Position numbers and translations under genes: made by a program. Shown here piece by piece: positions 1 through 7,926 of a stretch of DNA of 32,469 nucleotides (positions are counted from its first letter, which is position 1; the number at the start of each line of letters is the position of its first letter). The notes below the pieces were generated by a model that was given only the letters and a program-made list of their open reading frames with translations, was not told the origin of the DNA and did no database searches. This DNA is from DATBMY01 sp036554605 (lineage in GTDB: Bacteria > Acidobacteriota > Blastocatellia > UBA7656). The stretch covers positions 1 to 32,469 of the forward strand of contig DATBMY010000076.1 of NCBI GenBank assembly GCA_036554605.1, written 5' to 3'.

Positions 1-875
1 ATGTTCAAGCGATAGTATAGGTCTTCGCGAAAGCGATTTTCCTTAACCATGGCCTCAAGGTCGCGGTTTGTCGCGGCTATGACCCGCACATCGACTTTTA
101 TAGGCCGTGTCGCGCCCACGCGCATGATCTCTTTCTCCTGAAGCGCGCGCAGGAGCTTCGCCTGCATGCTGATGTTGAGGTCGCCTATCTCATCGAGAAA
201 CAGCGTGCCGCGGTCGGCTATTTCGAACTGGCCTTTCTTCTGAGCGTGCGCGCCGGTAAACGATCCCTTCTCGTGGCCGAAAAGCTCCGATTCGAGCAGG
301 TTCTCGTTGATAGCGGCGCAGTTGACGGCCTGGAATATCTCGCCCGACCGCGGGCTGGCCTTATGAATCGCGCGGGCGACGCGCTCTTTGCCTACGCCCG
401 ATTCGCCGCGTATCATTACCGTAGAGGAGGAGCCGGCTACCTTGAGTATCATCTTCTTGACGCGCTCCATCTCCTCCGAATGGCCGATGATCTCGTCGTC
501 AATTCGGTTGAGCCGCCCGAGCGCGCTTTCGACCGTCTTGAGCAGCTGGTCGCGGTCAATCGGTTTTTCGAGATAATCGAAAGCGCCGCCGCGAAGCGCA
601 TCCTTGACCGATTCGACCGACCCGTGAGCCGTCATCATCACGACGATCAGCGACGGATCTGATTTGAGCAGCTCGCCAAGCAGCGTCAGACCGTCCATCC
701 CGGTCATCTTGAAATCCGTGAGCACGAGATCGAAGTGTTGATCCCTGGCCAGACGCAGCGCGTGCTCGCCGCTTTGCGCCGTCGTTACATCAAAGCCGTC
801 GTCTTCAAGTATCAGCGTGTAAATCTCTCGCTGGTTCTTTTCGTCATCTACGACCAGCACCCTGTTTCTTGCCAT
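1..875 (-). CDS. NtrC-type sigma-54 response regulator (partial, C-terminus beyond left edge)
   Basis: This is a DNA-binding activator of sigma-54 promoters controlled by phosphorylation. The first 291 residues are visible. The receiver domain covers residues 1-120, with acidic pocket D10-D11, phospho-acceptor D54, T82 and K104. The AAA+ domain begins near 130, with Walker A GESGVGKE (157-164), the sigma-54 contact loop as GSFTGA (204-209; Ser replaces the usual Ala) and Walker B LFLDEIGD (225-232). The remainder of the AAA+ domain and the expected Fis-type helix-turn-helix lie outside the window. The start ATG reads at 875, 33 bases after the stop of the upstream kinase, so the two form an operon and very probably a cognate pair. 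The regulated genes cannot be told from this sequence. The family call is secure; the specific gene name is not. Confidence 0.95.
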   Translation of the reverse strand, partial: MARNRVLVVDDEKNQREIYTLILEDDGFDVTTAQSGEHALRLARDQHFDLVLTDFKMTGMDGLTLLGELLKSDPSLIVVMMTAHGSVESVKDALRGGAFDYLEKPIDRDQLLKTVESALGRLNRIDDEIIGHSEEMERVKKMILKVAGSSSTVMIRGESGVGKERVARAIHKASPRSGEIFQAVNCAAINENLLESELFGHEKGSFTGAHAQKKGQFEIADRGTLFLDEIGDLNISMQAKLLRALQEKEIMRVGATRPIKVDVRVIAATNRDLEAMVKENRFREDLYYRLN

Positions 876-908
876 CCTATATTCTCCCGTCTCTAGTCTT
901 TTGAAATA

Positions 909-2405
909 TCAAGTTCGATCCTCGGCCGGCAGCCTGACCTTGAAGGTCGTGCCGCGATTGACCTCGCTTTCGACTTCTATCGTCCCTTTATGCTCTTCGA
1001 CTATCGTCTTCGTGACCGCCAGCCCCAACCCGAATCCGGTCTGCTTCGTTGAAAAATACGGCTCGAATATCTTGCCCTGTGACTCCTCGCTTATGCCAAC
1101 CCCCGTATCCGATATGCTAACCTCGACCAACCCGTCGCGACGCCCTATGGTCGCTTTTAATTGACCGCCGGCGGGCATCGCCTGCAGCGCGTTGATCGCG
1201 AGGTTTGAAAAGCACGACTTGAGCCGTTCGGGGTCGCCGCGCACCTCGGCGGGCTCGCCGTTTTGCTCAAGCTCTACCTCTACGCCCTGCGCGTCTGCCT
1301 GCGGTTTGATCAATCGTATGGTCTCATCGACCAGTTCTTTTACATCGACCGTCTCGACCGCGAGCCGCGCGGGGCGGCCATAATTGAGCAGGTCGCTCAC
1401 GAGCCTTTTCAGCCGCGCTATCTCGTCCTTGATCGAGCTGAGCATGCGCGTGAACTGCTTGCGACGTACTTCGTCCTCCGGTCCATACCGCGAGCTGACG
1501 TGATCAATCGAGAGGTTTATGACATTGAGCGGGTTGCGTATCTCGTGGGCCACAGCCTGCGTGAGCCGCCCTATGACCGCCGCCCGCTCGGATTGATTCA
1601 GCCGCTCTTCGAGCTCGCGCTTGGACTTCAACCCCGCGATCATCTCGTTGAAGGTGTTGGCTAGCTGGCCGACTTCATCGGGTCGGTTTATATTGACGCG
1701 GAAATTCAGGTCGCCCGCCGCGACTCGCTGCGCGGCCGAGGCAAGCTCGCCTATCGGCTGCGTAAAGCGCCAGCCTATTATCACCGCGATCACAAGCGCC
1801 AGAAGCAGAAGGCCCGTCGTCGACCAGAGCCGGTAATTCGACAGCACGCGGTTCTTTTCCGCCAGCAAGGTTGAAGCGGTTCTGATCTCGTTGAGCATGC
1901 CTTGCTGCGTGGTGACTATGACTATCCAATAAAGCCCCCTGTTGGTCGTGAAAGGTAGATAGTAGGTCTTCGGCGCGTGCTCGTGATCTTCCGCTTCGCC
2001 TTCAACCGGGTCGGCGTCTAGAATCTGAAGCCTCTCTTCCTGAGGCAGAGGTATGGATTGATCCTCCAGCCGCTCAAGAGTGGTGTCCTTTATCTTGCCG
2101 GTGTTGTCGGTGACTATGATGAACTCAACCGTGCGCGGCAAATCCTTTCGTTCTATCTGCTCGAACATGTATTCGCCGCTATCGAGATTTTGAAGCGCCA
2201 GGCTGAATGCGCGCATAAAATCGTCGTAGCCGCTATTGACCGCTTCGGTTATGCGCGCGTTTTGCGCCTCTATCTCTTCATTAATTCCCTTCTGCGCCCA
2301 TTGGTCGAGTATCAGCACGAAGATTATGGTGAGCAGCAAAAAAGCGGTCAGCAAGACCATCAGCCTTGCCCTGAAGCTCATCAAGAATTTCGTACGGTTG
2401 CTCAT
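909..2405 (-). CDS. Membrane sensor histidine kinase, HAMP/HisKA/HATPase
   Basis: This is a two-component sensor kinase of 498 residues. A first membrane helix lies at about 12-34, an extracytoplasmic sensor region at about 35-192, and a second helix at about 194-213. A HAMP linker (213-265) is followed by the dimerisation/phospho-acceptor domain with AHEIRNP (phosphorylated H287). The ATPase domain has an N-box around N405, the G1 box DTGVGI (433-438) and the G2 box GFGLGLA (457-463). The sensor region has no motif I recognise and carries an acidic, His-containing patch (about 134-143) that might bind metal; this is speculation. The NtrC-type regulator follows 33 bases downstream, so the likely output is sigma-54 transcription. 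M9 is an alternative start. Confidence 0.95.
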   Translation of the reverse strand: MSNRTKFLMSFRARLMVLLTAFLLLTIIFVLILDQWAQKGINEEIEAQNARITEAVNSGYDDFMRAFSLALQNLDSGEYMFEQIERKDLPRTVEFIIVTDNTGKIKDTTLERLEDQSIPLPQEERLQILDADPVEGEAEDHEHAPKTYYLPFTTNRGLYWIVIVTTQQGMLNEIRTASTLLAEKNRVLSNYRLWSTTGLLLLALVIAVIIGWRFTQPIGELASAAQRVAAGDLNFRVNINRPDEVGQLANTFNEMIAGLKSKRELEERLNQSERAAVIGRLTQAVAHEIRNPLNVINLSIDHVSSRYGPEDEVRRKQFTRMLSSIKDEIARLKRLVSDLLNYGRPARLAVETVDVKELVDETIRLIKPQADAQGVEVELEQNGEPAEVRGDPERLKSCFSNLAINALQAMPAGGQLKATIGRRDGLVEVSISDTGVGISEESQGKIFEPYFSTKQTGFGLGLAVTKTIVEEHKGTIEVESEVNRGTTFKVRLPAEDRT

Positions 2406-2666
2406 CGCGCTCTTCTGGCTTGGATGCTTTAACGGGCCATCCCTGTTGTGTCCCCCGGCCTTTTACCGCCAGTGATCAAATAATAACATGCCGCCGCGAC
2501 TATTTGAGCGCGGCCCAGAGCGGTCGGCCATTATCTTGCCGCCCACACCGCTCGATACTACAATGCCAACGCGAGGCAACCGGCGCGCATCATTTCATAG
2601 TGATCTATTTTGCGGCCCCGTGCTTATGAGCCGGAACAGACAGCAGACAGATTGCGGAGGAATATA

Positions 2667-3401
2667 ATGGTAAAGATTCGATCAAACATCGTAAGAATCC
2701 TTGCGCTCTTTATGGCGATTGCCGCCATTTCCATCAGCGCGCAAGCACAGCAGGCGGCCGAGCGGGTGGAGCGGCCCTCGATTAGAGTAACGGGCGAGGC
2801 GACCGTCATGGTCAAGCCCGATCAGGCGATCATCGACATAGGCGTTGTGACGCAGGCGGCGACCGCGCAGGCAGCCGCATCGCAAAACGCCCAGAAGACC
2901 GACGCCGTCATATCGGACCTCAAGCGCGTGCTTGGCGCGAGCGCCGATATCAAGACAATTAGCTATTCGGTCTCGCCCAATTATCGCTACCCGCGCGACG
3001 GCGGCCAGCCGACTATCGCGGGCTACAACGCGTCGAACACGGTTCAGGTCAAGATCAACGACCTCGATCTGGTGGGAAAGGTCATCGATACGGCGACACA
3101 GTCGGGAGCCAATAATATAAACGCCCTTCGCTTCACGCTGCGCGACGAGCAGGCGGCCCGAACACAGGCCCTGCAGGATGCGGCCTTGAAGGCGCGCGCC
3201 AAGGCGCAATCGCTCGCCGCGGCGCTTGGGGTGCGCGTACAGCGCATTCTTCATGTAGAGGAAGGGGGCAGCATTAGCCCGCCCATTCCCATAATGGGCA
3301 GGGCCATGGCAGAGATGGCTCAGGCCGCCCCGACCCCTATCGAGTCCGGCACGATTGAAATCCGGGCTACGGTCACGATGGTGGTAGAGATTGCTCAGTG
3401 A
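2667..3401 (+). CDS. SIMPL-domain (DUF541) exported protein
   Basis: This 244-residue protein has an N-terminal signal peptide (cleavage likely after AQA at about residue 27) and then a SIMPL/DUF541 domain. Typical features are the opening strand ending RVTGEATVMVKPDQA, alternating beta strands and long helices with many Ala and Gln, and a closing strand before the stop. The family includes the E. coli periplasmic protein YggE, linked to oxidative-stress tolerance; its biochemical role is unknown. I chose ATG 2667 because GGAGG (2656-2660) lies 6 bases upstream and the signal peptide then begins properly; a frame-compatible start at 2610 would put 19 charged residues in front of it. The cupin gene follows after 9 bases, so they are probably co-transcribed. 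Confidence 0.9.
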   Translation: MVKIRSNIVRILALFMAIAAISISAQAQQAAERVERPSIRVTGEATVMVKPDQAIIDIGVVTQAATAQAAASQNAQKTDAVISDLKRVLGASADIKTISYSVSPNYRYPRDGGQPTIAGYNASNTVQVKINDLDLVGKVIDTATQSGANNINALRFTLRDEQAARTQALQDAALKARAKAQSLAAALGVRVQRILHVEEGGSISPPIPIMGRAMAEMAQAAPTPIESGTIEIRATVTMVVEIAQ

Positions 3402-3410
3402 GGTTAATAA

Positions 3411-3716
3411 TTGAAAGTAGAGCGATGGGAACCGGACCGCGGCGAGCCGAGCGAGAAGACCCTGAGGCGGCAACTGGAGGCCGAAGGCTATAGCGTCAGC
3501 CGGTACGATTACCCGCCGGGCACATACTTTCCCGAGCACACGCATGCTTTCGATAAGAAAGACGCCGTAGTAAGGGGACGTTTTCTGGTAAGGGCCGAGG
3601 GGCAGGAGTTTCTCCTCGGCCCGGGCGATACGATAGAGGTCCCGGCCGGCACGCTCCATAGCGCGGAAGTGATGGGCTCGCAAACAGTCATCAGTCTCGA
3701 CGCGAGCAAGTATTGA
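3411..3716 (+). CDS. Small single-domain cupin protein
   Basis: This 101-residue protein is one cupin beta-barrel. Cupin motif 1 is visible as PGTYFPEHTHAFDKKDAVVRG (about 37-57), with histidines H44 and H46 and a downstream acidic residue. Motif 2 is visible as PGDTIEVPAGTLHSAEV (about 71-87), including a His. Such proteins bind a divalent metal and may be enzymes, sugar binders or sensors; nothing here identifies the substrate. The start is TTG at 3411, supported by TGAGG (3399-3403), which overlaps the TGA stop of the SIMPL gene, so the two are probably translationally coupled. The next feature downstream is the tRNA on the opposite strand. Confidence 0.85.
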   Translation: MKVERWEPDRGEPSEKTLRRQLEAEGYSVSRYDYPPGTYFPEHTHAFDKKDAVVRGRFLVRAEGQEFLLGPGDTIEVPAGTLHSAEVMGSQTVISLDASKY

Positions 3717-3808
3717 TCACGCGCTAAAGCTGCCGCATTTAATCGCTGAAAGCTTAAGTTAATTTTGAAGTGTCGCTATGCCGACCTGTAAAGGATTGGT
3801 TTAAGAAA

Positions 3809-3883
3809 TGGAGCGGGAGACGGGGATCGAACCCGCAACCACCGGCTTGGGAAGCCGATGCTCTACCATTGAGCTACTCCCGC
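3809..3883 (-). tRNA. tRNA-Gly, anticodon CCC (3' CCA encoded)
   Basis: Read on the minus strand, the acceptor arms GCGGGAG and CTCCCGC pair. The D arm is GCTC/GAGC with an AATGGTA loop. The anticodon stem is TCGGC/GCCGG with loop TTCCCAA, giving anticodon CCC for codon GGG. The T loop is TTCGATC. The discriminator is U and the CCA end is encoded (3809-3811). The body is 72 bases plus CCA. The loop resembles E. coli tRNA-Gly(CCC). Confidence 0.95.
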
Positions 3884-3900
3884 TCAAAAATCGATTGCCT

Positions 3901-3930
3901 ATGTTAAACCCCACTGACCGCCATTGTCAA
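3901..3930 (-). promoter_or_regulatory. Sigma-70-type promoter of the tRNA-Gly gene
   Basis: On the minus strand a perfect -35 TTGACA (3925-3930) is followed after 18 bases by TAACAT (3901-3906; 4 of 6 matches to TATAAT). The -10 box ends 17 bases before the mature tRNA, a normal distance. Inference from sequence only. Confidence 0.6.
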
Positions 3931-3966
3931 TTCGCCCATCTTTGAGTTTTCACTTTAACTTCCGCC

Positions 3967-5349
3967 TTAGTGCAGACCGGGCACGGCGTAGCGCAGTATG
4001 AAGAGCGCGGCAAAAAGGTATACCAGCCAGTGGACCTCGCCCGCGCGCCAGGTCACGAGTTTCAAGAGCGCATAAGAGATAAATCCGAAGGCTATGCCGT
4101 CGGTTATATTGAAAGCGAACGGCATAAAGATGATCGTAAGGAAGGCCGGGAAAGCTTCGGTGAAATCGTCCCACGCAACATCGCGCACCTGTCGCATCAT
4201 CAGGCTGCCGACGACGATCAGCGCGGGCGAAGTTATGGGATAGAGCATGTAGGTACGGGAGAGTAACTCGCCGCCCGCTCCCGTCACGACCGCGCCGCCG
4301 ACCAGCAGAGGCTCCGTGACCGCGTAGCCACCGCTTATCGCACTGACGAGAGGCGAAAAAAAGAGGGCCACCAGAAACAGCGACGCCGTCACTATCGCGG
4401 TCAGCCCCGTTCGCCCGCCCGCGGCCACGCCCGATGCGCTCTCGATATAACTGACCATCGTAGTATTGCCGGCAAGCGCCGACCCGGTGGTCCCGACGGC
4501 GTCGGCAAAAAGTGCGCGCCCCACGCGCGGCAGCTTCCCTTCCTTCATAAGCCCGGCCTGTTTGGTTACGCCTATGAGCGAGCCTACCGTGTCGAACAGA
4601 TCGAGAAAGAAGAATACGAAGATTACCGAAAAGAGCCCCTGCGAAATTGCCGCGCCCACGTCGAGCTTGAAGGCGGTCGGCGCGATCGAGGGGGGCAGGC
4701 TGACAACGTGATCGGGCATCTTCAGCACGCCCGCCGGAATCGCGACCGCCGCCGCCACAATGATGCCGAGCAGTATCGCGCTTTTGACGCCCCTCGCCAT
4801 CAGCACGATGGTCGCAACGAGCCCGGCCAGCGCAACCAGCGTCGCCGGGCTCTTGAGGTCGCCAAGCTCGACAAACGTAGCCGTATTCAAGCGAACCAGC
4901 CCCGCCCATTGCAGCCCTATGAGCGTTATGAGCAATCCTATCCCGGCGGCGATTGACGACTTGAGCGACTCGGGAACCGCCGCGACAATCTGCTCGCGCA
5001 ATCGAAACGAGGAGGTCGCTATAAAAATCAGGCCGGATATGAATATCGCCCCGAGCGCCGCCTCCCACGCGACCCCCGCGGCGACTACGGCGGCGAAGAA
5101 GAAGTTATGCCCCATGGCGGGCGCGACGGCTATGGGATAATTGGCGAGCAGCGCCATCAGTATCGTAGACAGCGCCGTTATCAAACAGGTCGAGGTGAAT
5201 ACCGCGCCGCGATCAAGCCCCGCGCCGCCAAGCACCGCCGGCTGCACGAAGATTATGTAAGCCATTGTCGCGAAGGTCGTTACGCCAGCCAGGGTTTCGC
5301 GCTGAACGGTAGTGCCGCTCTCCTCAAACTTAAAGTATCTCTTCAGCAT
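3967..5349 (-). CDS. NCS2/AzgA-type purine (guanine-hypoxanthine/adenine) permease
   Basis: This 460-residue inner-membrane protein is made almost entirely of hydrophobic helices (about 12-14). It opens with MLKRYFKFEESGTTVQRE and then AGVTTFATMAYIIFVQPA, the hallmark of the AzgA-like branch (COG2252) that imports purine bases by proton symport. Further typical pieces are PAMGHNFFF (about 76-84), a GLQWAGLVRLN segment, the FFFLDLFDTVGSLIGV segment and the SASGVAAGGRTGLTA segment. The length is normal for the family. I looked for a purine riboswitch upstream (5350-5460) and did not see its conserved core. Which purine is carried cannot be told. It is transcribed alone, toward the tRNA. Confidence 0.93.
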   Translation of the reverse strand: MLKRYFKFEESGTTVQRETLAGVTTFATMAYIIFVQPAVLGGAGLDRGAVFTSTCLITALSTILMALLANYPIAVAPAMGHNFFFAAVVAAGVAWEAALGAIFISGLIFIATSSFRLREQIVAAVPESLKSSIAAGIGLLITLIGLQWAGLVRLNTATFVELGDLKSPATLVALAGLVATIVLMARGVKSAILLGIIVAAAVAIPAGVLKMPDHVVSLPPSIAPTAFKLDVGAAISQGLFSVIFVFFFLDLFDTVGSLIGVTKQAGLMKEGKLPRVGRALFADAVGTTGSALAGNTTMVSYIESASGVAAGGRTGLTAIVTASLFLVALFFSPLVSAISGGYAVTEPLLVGGAVVTGAGGELLSRTYMLYPITSPALIVVGSLMMRQVRDVAWDDFTEAFPAFLTIIFMPFAFNITDGIAFGFISYALLKLVTWRAGEVHWLVYLFAALFILRYAVPGLH

Positions 5350-5460
5350 AGCTGGGAAGGCTCACCGGTCTTTTCGCCTTCAAGCAATGACTTAACGATT
5401 ACCGCGCAAGTGATGTAATAAAATGTGAAAACCCGAGGTGCGGCGTTTAAGACCAACAGA

Positions 5461-5748
5461 TTACTGCCTATCCGTCTCTCGCCTCTTGGTTACATGCGGC
5501 TTGAGTTTAGAGTAACGTTCGAGGACTTCCTGTTTATGGATAGGGTTTGCGTTGTCCAAAATGACATGGCGAACCATGACGAGCAACTTCTCGCGACGGC
5601 CGGCGAATCTTCCAGTCAGCGGGTGCTGGCTCGTCACATCAACCAGCCCTTCCCGGACCCAGGACCAGAATTGCTTCTGTGTAGTCCAGAATTCGTTTTC
5701 GTTAGCGCAGACGATGCGAGCGGTCTTTTTTGCCATTACATGAATCAT
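5461..5748 (-). CDS. Small hypothetical protein, Trp- and Lys/Arg-rich
   Basis: This is a 95-residue open frame (or 91 residues from the second Met, at 5736) of balanced soluble composition. It has a short Trp-rich segment (FWTTQKQFWSWVREGLVDVT, about 20-39), a hydrophobic strand-like stretch LLVMVRHVILDN and a basic tail. I do not recognise the family. No good ribosome site precedes either Met. The local DNA is visibly less GC-rich than neighbouring genes. A plus-strand open frame (5425-5751) covers the same bases. I prefer the minus strand because its amino-acid make-up looks protein-like, but the gene is only moderately supported. An inverted repeat (5783-5835) separates it from sucD. Confidence 0.5.
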   Translation of the reverse strand: MIHVMAKKTARIVCANENEFWTTQKQFWSWVREGLVDVTSQHPLTGRFAGRREKLLVMVRHVILDNANPIHKQEVLERYSKLKPHVTKRRETDRQ

Positions 5749-5782
5749 TAAATTGCGAATTGATCAGATTTCGGGATCGAGG

Positions 5783-5835
5783 ATGCGGAATTCGGATTAA
5801 GAACTACCGGGTCGATATGCAATCCGAATCCGCAT
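5783..5835. repeat. Inverted repeat in the sucD 3' spacer (possible terminator or repeat remnant)
   Basis: The arm ATGCGGAATTCGGATT (5783-5798) is answered by AATCCGAATCCGCAT (5821-5835), complementary apart from one extra base, with a 22-base loop. It begins 8 bases after the sucD stop on the minus strand. No T-run follows, so a classical rho-independent terminator is not supported. A 3'-end-protecting hairpin or a degraded interspersed repeat is as likely. Confidence 0.5.
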
Positions 5836-5843
5836 TGGCCAAC

Positions 5844-6713
5844 TCACCCGAGTGCTTCAACGACGCGGGCGCCGAGGTCGGCAGGACTCTTGACGACATG
5901 AATGCCCGCCGCTTCCATCGCCGCCATTTTTTCGGCCGCGGTCCCTTTGCCGCCGGCAATGATCGCGCCCGCGTGACCCATGCGCCGGCCGGGCGGAGCC
6001 GTCTGCCCGGCGATAAAGCCTACGACCGGTTTTGTCATGCGCTCTTTGACGAACGCCGCGGCCTGCTCTTCGGCGGTCCCGCCGATCTCACCTATCATAA
6101 CAACCGCTTCAGTCTCGGGGTCCTGCTCGAAAAGCGCAAGCGCGTCGACGAAGTTCGTGCCGATTACCGGGTCGCCCCCGATTCCTATAGCCGTAGACTG
6201 GCCGAGGCCGAGGTTCGTCAGTTGATGCACCGCCTCATAGGTCAGCGTCCCGCTGCGCGATACGACGCCCACATGTCCTTCGACGTGAATATGACCCGGC
6301 ATGATGCCGATCTTGCACTTGCCCGGAGAGATTATGCCGGGACAATTCGGCCCGATGAGCCGCGTCGAACGGTCGCGCAGGTAATCGAACGCGCGCACCA
6401 TGTCGAGCGCCGGAATGCCTTCGGTTATGCAGACGACCAGAGCAATCCCCGCATCGGCGGCTTCCATTATAGCGTCGGCGGCGAACGCCGGCGGCACATA
6501 GACCACGCTGGCGTTCGCTCCGGTCTGCTTGACCGCATCGGCCACCGTGTCAAATACGGGAACGCCTTCGTGCTCGGTCCCGCCTTTGCCGGGTGTGATC
6601 CCTCCAACTATCTTTGTGCCGTAAGCGATCATCTGCGTTGTATGGAACGATCCCTCTTTGCCCGTTATTCCCTGGACTATCACTCGCGTATTTTTGTCAA
6701 CAAGTATGCTCAA
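5844..6713 (-). CDS. sucD: Succinate-CoA ligase, alpha subunit
   Basis: This TCA-cycle enzyme subunit binds CoA and carries the phosphohistidine. At 289 residues it is of family length. The CoA-binding Rossmann domain starts with VIVQGITGKEGSFHT (about 12-26). The sequence then shows GGKGTEHEGVPVF, the GPNCPGIISPGKCKIGIMPG block (about 122-141), GIGGDPVIGTNF, and GRRMGHAGAII with the active-site His near 247. The enzyme needs a beta subunit (sucC), which in most bacteria sits immediately upstream. Here the upstream neighbour is a short-chain dehydrogenase, separated by a repeat element, so sucC must be elsewhere. The enzyme acts in the cytoplasm, making ATP or GTP from succinyl-CoA. Confidence 0.97.
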   Translation of the reverse strand: MSILVDKNTRVIVQGITGKEGSFHTTQMIAYGTKIVGGITPGKGGTEHEGVPVFDTVADAVKQTGANASVVYVPPAFAADAIMEAADAGIALVVCITEGIPALDMVRAFDYLRDRSTRLIGPNCPGIISPGKCKIGIMPGHIHVEGHVGVVSRSGTLTYEAVHQLTNLGLGQSTAIGIGGDPVIGTNFVDALALFEQDPETEAVVMIGEIGGTAEEQAAAFVKERMTKPVVGFIAGQTAPPGRRMGHAGAIIAGGKGTAAEKMAAMEAAGIHVVKSPADLGARVVEALG

Positions 6714-6756
6714 TTGATTCCCCCGTATAAAGGCTTGGCTAAAGGAGAGAAAATAT

Positions 6757-6859
6757 ATCAGGGGTCGGGGGCCTGGGGCCAGGGGTCAGGGCATTCGGAA
6801 TCTCAAATCTCAGATGCTATATCACAAACAATCCCTGACCTCTGGCCCCGACCCCTGAT
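6757..6859. repeat. Interspersed palindromic repeat, copy A
   Basis: Perfect 14-base terminal inverted repeats, ATCAGGGGTCGGGG (6757-6770) and CCCCGACCCCTGAT (6846-6859), enclose additional G- and C-runs and an AT-rich core. On the minus strand the core reads CAGGGATTGTTTGTGA, then ATAGCAT and TGAGATTTGAGATTC. The right end touches the TGA stop of the short-chain dehydrogenase (6859-6861), and the element fills most of the spacer before sucD. It is related to copies at 11911, 13130 and 22340. It contains no reading frame of its own. Confidence 0.85.
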
Positions 6860-7692
6860 CAAACGTACGAGCCGCCGGTGACCAGCAGTATGTGGCCGGT
6901 CACGTAATCCGAGAGCGGCGAGGCCAGAAACAGGACCGGGCCGGCTGCCTCGTCGGGCGTGCCGGGGCGGCCAAGCGGGATGAAGTTCTTAGCCATCTGT
7001 CGCATCTGCTCGGGGATGCCAAGCTCGACTTCCTTATCGCCCACCTTGATCGTTTCTTGCTTCTCCTTGGCCTGCGTGAGCCGGGTCTCTATAAAGCCGT
7101 AGGCGACCGCGTTGACGTTTATATTAAAGCGCCCCCACTCTTTGGCCATCGTCTTTGTCACTCCGACTATTCCCATCTTGCCCGCCGAATAGTTGACCTG
7201 GCCCGGATTGCCCGCCACGCCCGAAGTCGACGATACGTTGATGATCTTGCGATGGATCCGTTTGCCTTCCGCTATCTCTTGCTTGGCGGCTTCGCGCATG
7301 TAAGGCGTGGCGGCGCGAATGATACGAAAGGGCGCCGTCAGGTGAACGTCAATCATCGCGTACCACTGCTCGTCGGTCATGTTCTGGACGACGGCGTCCC
7401 ACGTATAACCGGCATTGTTGACGATAATATCAATCCCGCCAAACGCCTGGGCAGCCGTCTTAACCAGCCGGTCGGGAAACTCCACGTCGGTGACGCTGCC
7501 GGCGCAGACCATGGCGCGGCCGCCCGCCTCATTGATCTCGTTGGCGGTTGCCTGTGCGACTTCCTGATCCAGGTCGTTGATGACGACCGAAGCGCCATGC
7601 TCCGAAAAAAGCTTCGCTATGCTCTGGCCGATGCCGCGTCCCGATCCCGTAACGATTGCCGATTTACCCGCAAGGAGCCTGTAATCTGCCAT
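6859..7692 (-). CDS. Short-chain dehydrogenase/reductase (FabG-like)
   Basis: This NAD(P)-dependent oxidoreductase has 277 residues. The cofactor motif TGSGRGIG is at 15-22, NNAG at 92-95, and the catalytic set is S155, Y168 and K172 in the classical YxxxK arrangement. The C-terminus ends with the usual VTGGSYV. There are two inserts relative to a minimal FabG, one around 137-150 and one around 205-228, so the substrate may be a larger acyl or polyketide-like compound; this is inference. I chose ATG 7692 because AAGGA lies about 9 bases upstream and the Rossmann fold begins 10 residues in; a start at 7752 would add 20 residues without a ribosome site. Copy A of the repeat abuts its stop codon. 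Confidence 0.92.
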   Translation of the reverse strand: MADYRLLAGKSAIVTGSGRGIGQSIAKLFSEHGASVVINDLDQEVAQATANEINEAGGRAMVCAGSVTDVEFPDRLVKTAAQAFGGIDIIVNNAGYTWDAVVQNMTDEQWYAMIDVHLTAPFRIIRAATPYMREAAKQEIAEGKRIHRKIINVSSTSGVAGNPGQVNYSAGKMGIVGVTKTMAKEWGRFNINVNAVAYGFIETRLTQAKEKQETIKVGDKEVELGIPEQMRQMAKNFIPLGRPGTPDEAAGPVLFLASPLSDYVTGHILLVTGGSYV

Positions 7693-7926
7693 CTCGATAT
7701 TTCCTTTCACCTTGATAAGTCGCGCCTCGGGGCGCAGCGCGTGATGATACACGATTCAAAGACCGGCGCGCCATCCTGACCCGGAGTGTCAACCCGAATC
7801 GAGCCGGAAACATCATATCTTCGTGGTCCGGCATCAAACTTCCGGTTAATGCTCTGGACACCGGCCGGATTTAACGGTCAAACTCTCTTGGAGTATTTAT
7901 GTGCTATAAAAGTAAGAGGCAGCAAT

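Noticed and set aside
2682..3683. Long open frame of 333 codons on the minus strand across the SIMPL and cupin genes
   Set aside because: Arg/Leu/Gly-rich antisense product with no motif; the plus-strand genes have a signal peptide, family motifs and ribosome sites.
5350..5460. Purine riboswitch before the purine permease
   Set aside because: The conserved three-way-junction core of the purine aptamer could not be found on the minus strand.
5425..5751. Plus-strand open frame over the 95-residue hypothetical gene
   Set aside because: Composition is less protein-like and no ribosome site or family is visible; not fully excluded.
5730..6881. 383-codon plus-strand open frame opposite sucD
   Set aside because: Arg/His-rich shadow of a clearly conserved gene; its end is encoded by repeat copy A.
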